A DNA stretch of 64,000 nucleotides from Neobacillus soli NBRC 102451 (GTDB lineage: Bacteria > Bacillota > Bacilli > Bacillales > Cytobacillaceae). Of this stretch, positions 60,317-64,000 are shown in pieces. The translations under genes and the position numbers were made by a program. The DNA lies in contig NZ_BCVI01000033.1 of NCBI RefSeq assembly GCF_001591665.1, positions 62,001 to 126,000 of the forward strand, in the 5' to 3' direction. The notes under the pieces are model-generated. The model did no database searches and was not told where the DNA came from. It saw nothing but the letters and a program-made list of their open reading frames with translations. The number at the start of each line of letters is the position of its first letter. Within the stretch, counting starts at the first letter, position 1.

Positions 60317-62359
60317 TTAATCTGCGTGAAATTTAAGTTTCTGTAGATACTCCGCACCGCTAGTGGTAATTTTTGTTCCGGCCCTCCCCCGGCCTTTCGT
60401 GATAAAACCGTGGATCTCCAGATAATCCAAACGTCGTCGAACTTGTTGCGGCGATAGATAATGACCGTTTTCCTTGCTAACCATTGAAATAAATTGACGG
60501 CTGGCGGGCTTGCCGTTCTCATTACATTTCTTGATCGCCTCTAACATAAATAAATATTCATGTTGGTCTAATAAATTTTCAGGAAGGGGATAGCCGGTAA
60601 GACGCTCTTGTGCATTGGATTTTTGAAAGCGGTCGTGCGGAATGTCTTTCGATTCGATTTTGTTCCCGTCACAGATGGTGAGCATATAGTCAATAGTACT
60701 TTTTAATTCGCGAACATTGCCCAACCAATCTGGTATTTGAAGCTGTTCTGGCAGGTCATTGCCAACTCTTACCCACTTTCCGCTTTTGGTAATAAAGTGT
60801 CTTACTAGTAAAGGGATATCCGCTTTTCGTGCTCGAAGCGGCGGGATTGATAGGGTAAGCACATTCAAACGATACAACAAATCTGAACGGAACGTGCCCT
60901 CTTGTGATTTTAATTGGATATTTTTATTCGTTGCTGCGATCACCCTGACATTGACGGGGATGACTTTTCTCCCGCCAATTCTGCGTAATTCTTTTTCCTG
61001 AAGTATCCTTAATAAGTGGGATTGAACGGTTAGACTAATATCTCCAATTTCATCTAAAAAGATCGTGCCATTATCCGCTAGCTCAAATAAACCCTTTTTT
61101 CCACCTTTTTTCGCTCCTGTAAAGCTCCCCTCCTCGTACCCAAATAATTCACTTTCAAGCAAATTTTCCGTTAAGGCACTGCAGTTTATGGCGATAAATG
61201 GTCCGTTTTTTCTCATGGAATGAAGATGGATTGCGTGAGCGAATAATTCTTTCCCCGTCCCCGTTTCCCCTAGAATGAGGATAGGATGCTCAGAAAGAGC
61301 CAGTTTTTTGGCGATTTGTTTACTTTTATTAAGTAAAGGATGTTCGCCAACGATATCATCAAAGTCATACTTTGCGTAAAATCCCTTATTTTTTAACTCC
61401 CGCTGCGCCATTTTTTCAACTTCAAATGCTTGATGAATACTTTTAAAGGTCGCTACGATGGTATCTTCTGTTTCGGTATGGTGACGGAAAATAACAAGAT
61501 CGACACCAAATATAGTGAAAAATTTACTTTCATCATTGCTGTGAAGGATAAAATCAATAATTTCCTGTTGGTCGATGACCTCCTCTAACGGTTTATGGAT
61601 CGCGTCATGGACAGGAATATGAAAAAGTGCCTCTAAACGGCGGTTAAATAGAGTGACCTTTTGATGTTGATTAATGGCTAAAATGCCGTCATCGACCGTG
61701 TCGACAACATTTTGTATATGTTGATTCATTTGTTTTGCGTTTTGTTCCGCAAGTGATAGTTTCCGTTGTAAATCAATAATGTTACGAATATATCTCTCTG
61801 AAATCAATGAAGAGACTTTTTCGCCCAAACAGAAGTATTCAACTATTTTTAAAATAGTGGTCATATCAAACAAACGTACACCAATATCGATCACTTTTTT
61901 GATTGAATGTGGACAAAGATGGGGCTCACCGGGAGAGATAGCGATGTCAATATCATGATAAAAAAACTGTTCCTTTTTGAAAGGGACAAAACGCAAATGA
62001 TCGATTCCCAGCTGATAAAGGGATTCGATTAGTTCAATTGTTGCAGAATCATCATCGTTGACAACCAGAACCTCGGAGTCGACCGGAATTTTTAATAGTT
62101 GATCGATATATTGATGGTGGACGGTTCGTTTTCCGACAAACATTTCCTTACTATGTATATTGCATACCTCATGAGCTTCTAATCTCGTAACCTCTGAGGA
62201 AAATAAAAAAAGATGATCGCTCAAGTGAGTGGGTAATCCCTCTTCGTAGGCAAAACTTTGAAGGTGGATATAGTCCCCCAATAATTGTTGAATCTGCTCA
62301 TGTAATACTTGTTTGGTTTGGGAACTCCCCGTGATTAAGGTGATAGATTGTTTGATCAT
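60317..62359 (-). CDS. Sigma-54-dependent transcriptional activator with winged-helix C-terminus
   Basis: A 680-residue activator. Residues ~1-195 form an N-terminal sensory part of no clear family (PrpR-like in shape), then a coiled coil and a PAS domain (about 212-310, VVDTVDDGILAINQHQKVTL). The AAA+ domain spans about 335-570 with Walker A GETGTGKE (~367), the sigma-54 contact loop GSFTGA (~412, GAFTGA in most members) and FLDEIGD. The last ~80 residues (PQQVRRRLDYLEIHGFITKG RGRAGTK) look like a winged helix rather than the usual Fis-type helix-turn-helix. It is divergent from the YfcC gene, whose promoter is of sigma-54 type, so that gene is its likely target. Confidence 0.9.
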   Translation of the reverse strand: MIKQSITLITGSSQTKQVLHEQIQQLLGDYIHLQSFAYEEGLPTHLSDHLFLFSSEVTRLEAHEVCNIHSKEMFVGKRTVHHQYIDQLLKIPVDSEVLVVNDDDSATIELIESLYQLGIDHLRFVPFKKEQFFYHDIDIAISPGEPHLCPHSIKKVIDIGVRLFDMTTILKIVEYFCLGEKVSSLISERYIRNIIDLQRKLSLAEQNAKQMNQHIQNVVDTVDDGILAINQHQKVTLFNRRLEALFHIPVHDAIHKPLEEVIDQQEIIDFILHSNDESKFFTIFGVDLVIFRHHTETEDTIVATFKSIHQAFEVEKMAQRELKNKGFYAKYDFDDIVGEHPLLNKSKQIAKKLALSEHPILILGETGTGKELFAHAIHLHSMRKNGPFIAINCSALTENLLESELFGYEEGSFTGAKKGGKKGLFELADNGTIFLDEIGDISLTVQSHLLRILQEKELRRIGGRKVIPVNVRVIAATNKNIQLKSQEGTFRSDLLYRLNVLTLSIPPLRARKADIPLLVRHFITKSGKWVRVGNDLPEQLQIPDWLGNVRELKSTIDYMLTICDGNKIESKDIPHDRFQKSNAQERLTGYPLPENLLDQHEYLFMLEAIKKCNENGKPASRQFISMVSKENGHYLSPQQVRRRLDYLEIHGFITKGRGRAGTKITTSGAEYLQKLKFHAD

Positions 62360-62381
62360 GAACTCCCCCTAAAATGATAAT

Positions 62382-62408
62382 GGTTCTATTATATCACCAA
62401 AAAGAACC
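62382..62408. promoter_or_regulatory. Candidate activator-binding inverted repeat
   Basis: GGTTCT (62382-62387) and AGAACC (62403-62408), centres 21 bp apart, about 75 bp upstream of the -24 element; a second pair TGATA/TATCA overlaps it. The place fits an upstream activating site of the neighbouring sigma-54 activator. Confidence 0.5.
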
Positions 62409-62469
62409 AAAAAAGGGCAATAAGGCAAATGAGTATTATAAAAATTCCGAATTGGCGGACTTCCTATTT

Positions 62470-62485
62470 TGGCACAAAAATTGCA
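62470..62485 (+). promoter_or_regulatory. Sigma-54 (-24/-12) promoter of the YfcC-type transporter
   Basis: TGGCAC-AAAAA-TTGCA, an exact match to the sigma-54 consensus TGGCAC-N5-TTGC(A/T); GG and GC are 10 bp apart. Transcription should start near 62495, so the AGGAG at 62494-62498 cannot serve as ribosome site, which settles the downstream start codon of the gene. Confidence 0.92.
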
Positions 62486-62527
62486 ATTTAAGTAGGAGTA
62501 GTGATGAAACACAAAAAGGGAGAGGGT

Positions 62528-63949
62528 ATGATGAGTCAAATAAGCAATAAGGTGGAACAGGTTACACCAAAAAGAAAGCCAGTTCAAATCAATGTGTTTG
62601 CGTTACTTTTCTGTGTGGTGGTAGCAGCCATGATATTAACCTACATCTTGCCTGCTGGGGAATACAATCGTGTAGAAGTTGATGGACGGACGATTGTAGA
62701 GGCCGATTCGTTTAAATGGACGGAATCCACACCTGTAAATCCATTTGATATGGTTCAAGCCCTGCATAAAGGGATGGTTGAAGCCGGTGGGATTATTTTC
62801 TTTGTTTTAATAATTGGCGGCTTTTTTGGTGTATTTAGTGCGACAGGGACGATTGATGGATTAATTGCCACAATGGCAAGAAAATTAGCGAAACGAGAAA
62901 AGCTGCTAATCCCTATTATGATGCTATTCTTTGCCGCAGGGGGATCGTTAATGGGAATGGCGGAAGAGGGACTAGCCTATATTCCTCTCTTAATTCCGCT
63001 GGCGCTGGCCCTTGGTTTTGATACGATTACGGGCATGGCAATTGTGTTGCTGGGTGCTGCCGCAGGTTTTACCACAGCTGTTATGAATCCATTTACAGTA
63101 GGAATAGCTCAGGGGATTGCTGAACTGCCTTTGTTCTCAGGGATAGGATTGCGCCTTGTATTGTTTGTAATTGTTTACCTTGTGTCTGTCATATTTGTCT
63201 ATCGTTATGCAATGAAAGTGAAACGAAATCCTTCGTTAGGTTTCTATGGGAATTATACTAGGGATCATGCAGATAAACTGCTTCAATCTAAGGTCAAGCT
63301 TACAAAAAAGCACAAGCTGATTCTTGGTGCCTTTCTATTAAACTATGTTGTTCTAGCTTTTGGTGTTATTAAATTTGAGTGGTACCTTTCAGAAATTGCT
63401 GCCTTATTTATTATTTTAACGATTGTCGTCGGGATTATTGGTAAGCTTTCGGTTGATAACCTTGTGAAAAATTTTACGAGTGGTTCTGCTGCATTAATTA
63501 GCGGTGCACTCATTATTGGGGTTTCAAGAGCGACATTAGTGGTATTAAACCAAGGACATATTGTTGACCCCATGCTGCACGGCGTCTCGGAAGCCATTAA
63601 ACATGTTCCAGGAACAATCAGTGTGATGGGAATGTATGGTTTCCAATCGGTTATTCATTTCATCTTAGCGTCAGGTAGCGGCCACGCGATGTTAACCATG
63701 CCAATTATGGCACCGCTCGCTGATTTGCTTGATATTACTAGACAGACAGCAGTTTTATCATTCTCCTTTGCGGATGGGATTGGGAATATTATTTTCCCAA
63801 CGGCCGGTACATTAATGGCCGGTTTAGCGATTGCTGGAATTCCATGGACGAAGTGGGCGAAATGGGTCCTTCCGTTAGTCATCATCCAATTTGTGATCGG
63901 GCTAATTGCGGTTATCATCGCTCATGCCATGAATTACGGTCCATTCTAG
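62528..63949 (+). CDS. YfcC-family membrane transporter
   Basis: A ~473-residue transporter with about 12 membrane helices of the YfcC/ArcD-AbgT-related family. Marks are ILTYILPAGEYNRVEVDGR, GGSLMGMAEEGLAYIPLLIP, GFTTAVMNPFTVGIAQGIAE and SGSGHAMLTMPIMAPLADLL. Relatives carry amino acids, short peptides or dicarboxylates; the substrate here is unknown. The ATG at 62528 follows GGGAGAGGG; the earlier GTG/ATG at 62501-62506 would leave almost no leader after the sigma-54 start point. Another gene starts 40 bp further on, so it heads an operon controlled by the divergent activator. Confidence 0.88.
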   Translation: MMSQISNKVEQVTPKRKPVQINVFALLFCVVVAAMILTYILPAGEYNRVEVDGRTIVEADSFKWTESTPVNPFDMVQALHKGMVEAGGIIFFVLIIGGFFGVFSATGTIDGLIATMARKLAKREKLLIPIMMLFFAAGGSLMGMAEEGLAYIPLLIPLALALGFDTITGMAIVLLGAAAGFTTAVMNPFTVGIAQGIAELPLFSGIGLRLVLFVIVYLVSVIFVYRYAMKVKRNPSLGFYGNYTRDHADKLLQSKVKLTKKHKLILGAFLLNYVVLAFGVIKFEWYLSEIAALFIILTIVVGIIGKLSVDNLVKNFTSGSAALISGALIIGVSRATLVVLNQGHIVDPMLHGVSEAIKHVPGTISVMGMYGFQSVIHFILASGSGHAMLTMPIMAPLADLLDITRQTAVLSFSFADGIGNIIFPTAGTLMAGLAIAGIPWTKWAKWVLPLVIIQFVIGLIAVIIAHAMNYGPF

Positions 63950-63990
63950 AGTAAAGAACATCTGAAGTGTAACTAAGGAGGAGAAGGTAG

Positions 63991-64000
63991 TTGCTTACTT
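63991..64000 (+). CDS. Start of a further gene, cut by window edge
   Basis: AAGGAGGAG at 63975-63983 is followed 7-9 bases later by TTG at 63991. Only three codons are visible. In similar loci a metallopeptidase or amidohydrolase often follows a YfcC-type transporter, but nothing here can show it. Confidence 0.4.

Overview
The window looks like chromosomal DNA of an endospore-former of the Bacillaceae (Bacillus/Neobacillus type). Grounds: low-to-medium GC, strong AGGAGG-type ribosome binding sites, frequent TTG/GTG starts, Gram-positive secreted proteins, an alaR-alaT-like pair, and a Gram-positive flagellar gene set without P- or L-ring genes. No rRNA, tRNA, prophage or CRISPR was seen.

Left part (1-22.7 kb) is a patchwork of small units. 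It holds a cut-off secreted PPC-domain protein, a UreI/AmiS channel, two cell-wall amidases, four successive zinc-ribbon membrane or coiled-coil proteins (one TcaA/YvbJ-like), a small sigma factor, an SPFH protein, an EamA transporter, a secreted Ig-repeat protein, a VanZ protein, a lipoprotein MTAN-like nucleosidase, an LCP ligase, the alaT/alaR-like pair and a REP-associated tyrosine transposase (RAYT). Its intergenic spaces are littered with about a dozen copies of a REP-like element with core GGTGCCTGTCACGCCCCGAA. These come in a ~30-bp and a ~47-bp form, almost all in one orientation, and one abuts the RAYT stop codon. A related core occurs three times in frame in an amidase gene (VPDT repeats), forms a perfect terminator at 1.7 kb, and supplies the tail of a small protein at 22.6 kb.

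Middle and right part (22.8-60.2 kb) is one flagellar island. It runs motA/motB (reverse), yaaR, fliL, flhO, flhP, a PilZ gene, flgM, flgN, flgK, flgL, hag, a 1353-residue secreted repeat protein, a leaderless glucosaminidase, fliK, flgD, flgE, fliM, fliN, fliD, fliT-like, fliS, then flgB-flgC-fliE-fliF-fliG-fliH-fliI-fliJ-fliN2-fliO-fliP-fliQ-fliR-flhB-flhA-flhF-flhG-sigD, and a second PilZ-like gene. A c-di-GMP-I (GEMM) riboswitch followed by an intrinsic terminator precedes flgB, so the ~15-kb core operon, including sigD, is probably shut off by c-di-GMP. No che genes, no fliY and no fliW-csrA are present. There are two fliN genes, and the FliM start best supported by its ribosome site omits the CheY-binding motif.

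Right end (60.3-64 kb): a sigma-54-dependent activator with a winged-helix-like C-terminus, divergent from a YfcC-type transporter that has a textbook -24/-12 promoter. A further gene begins at the window edge.
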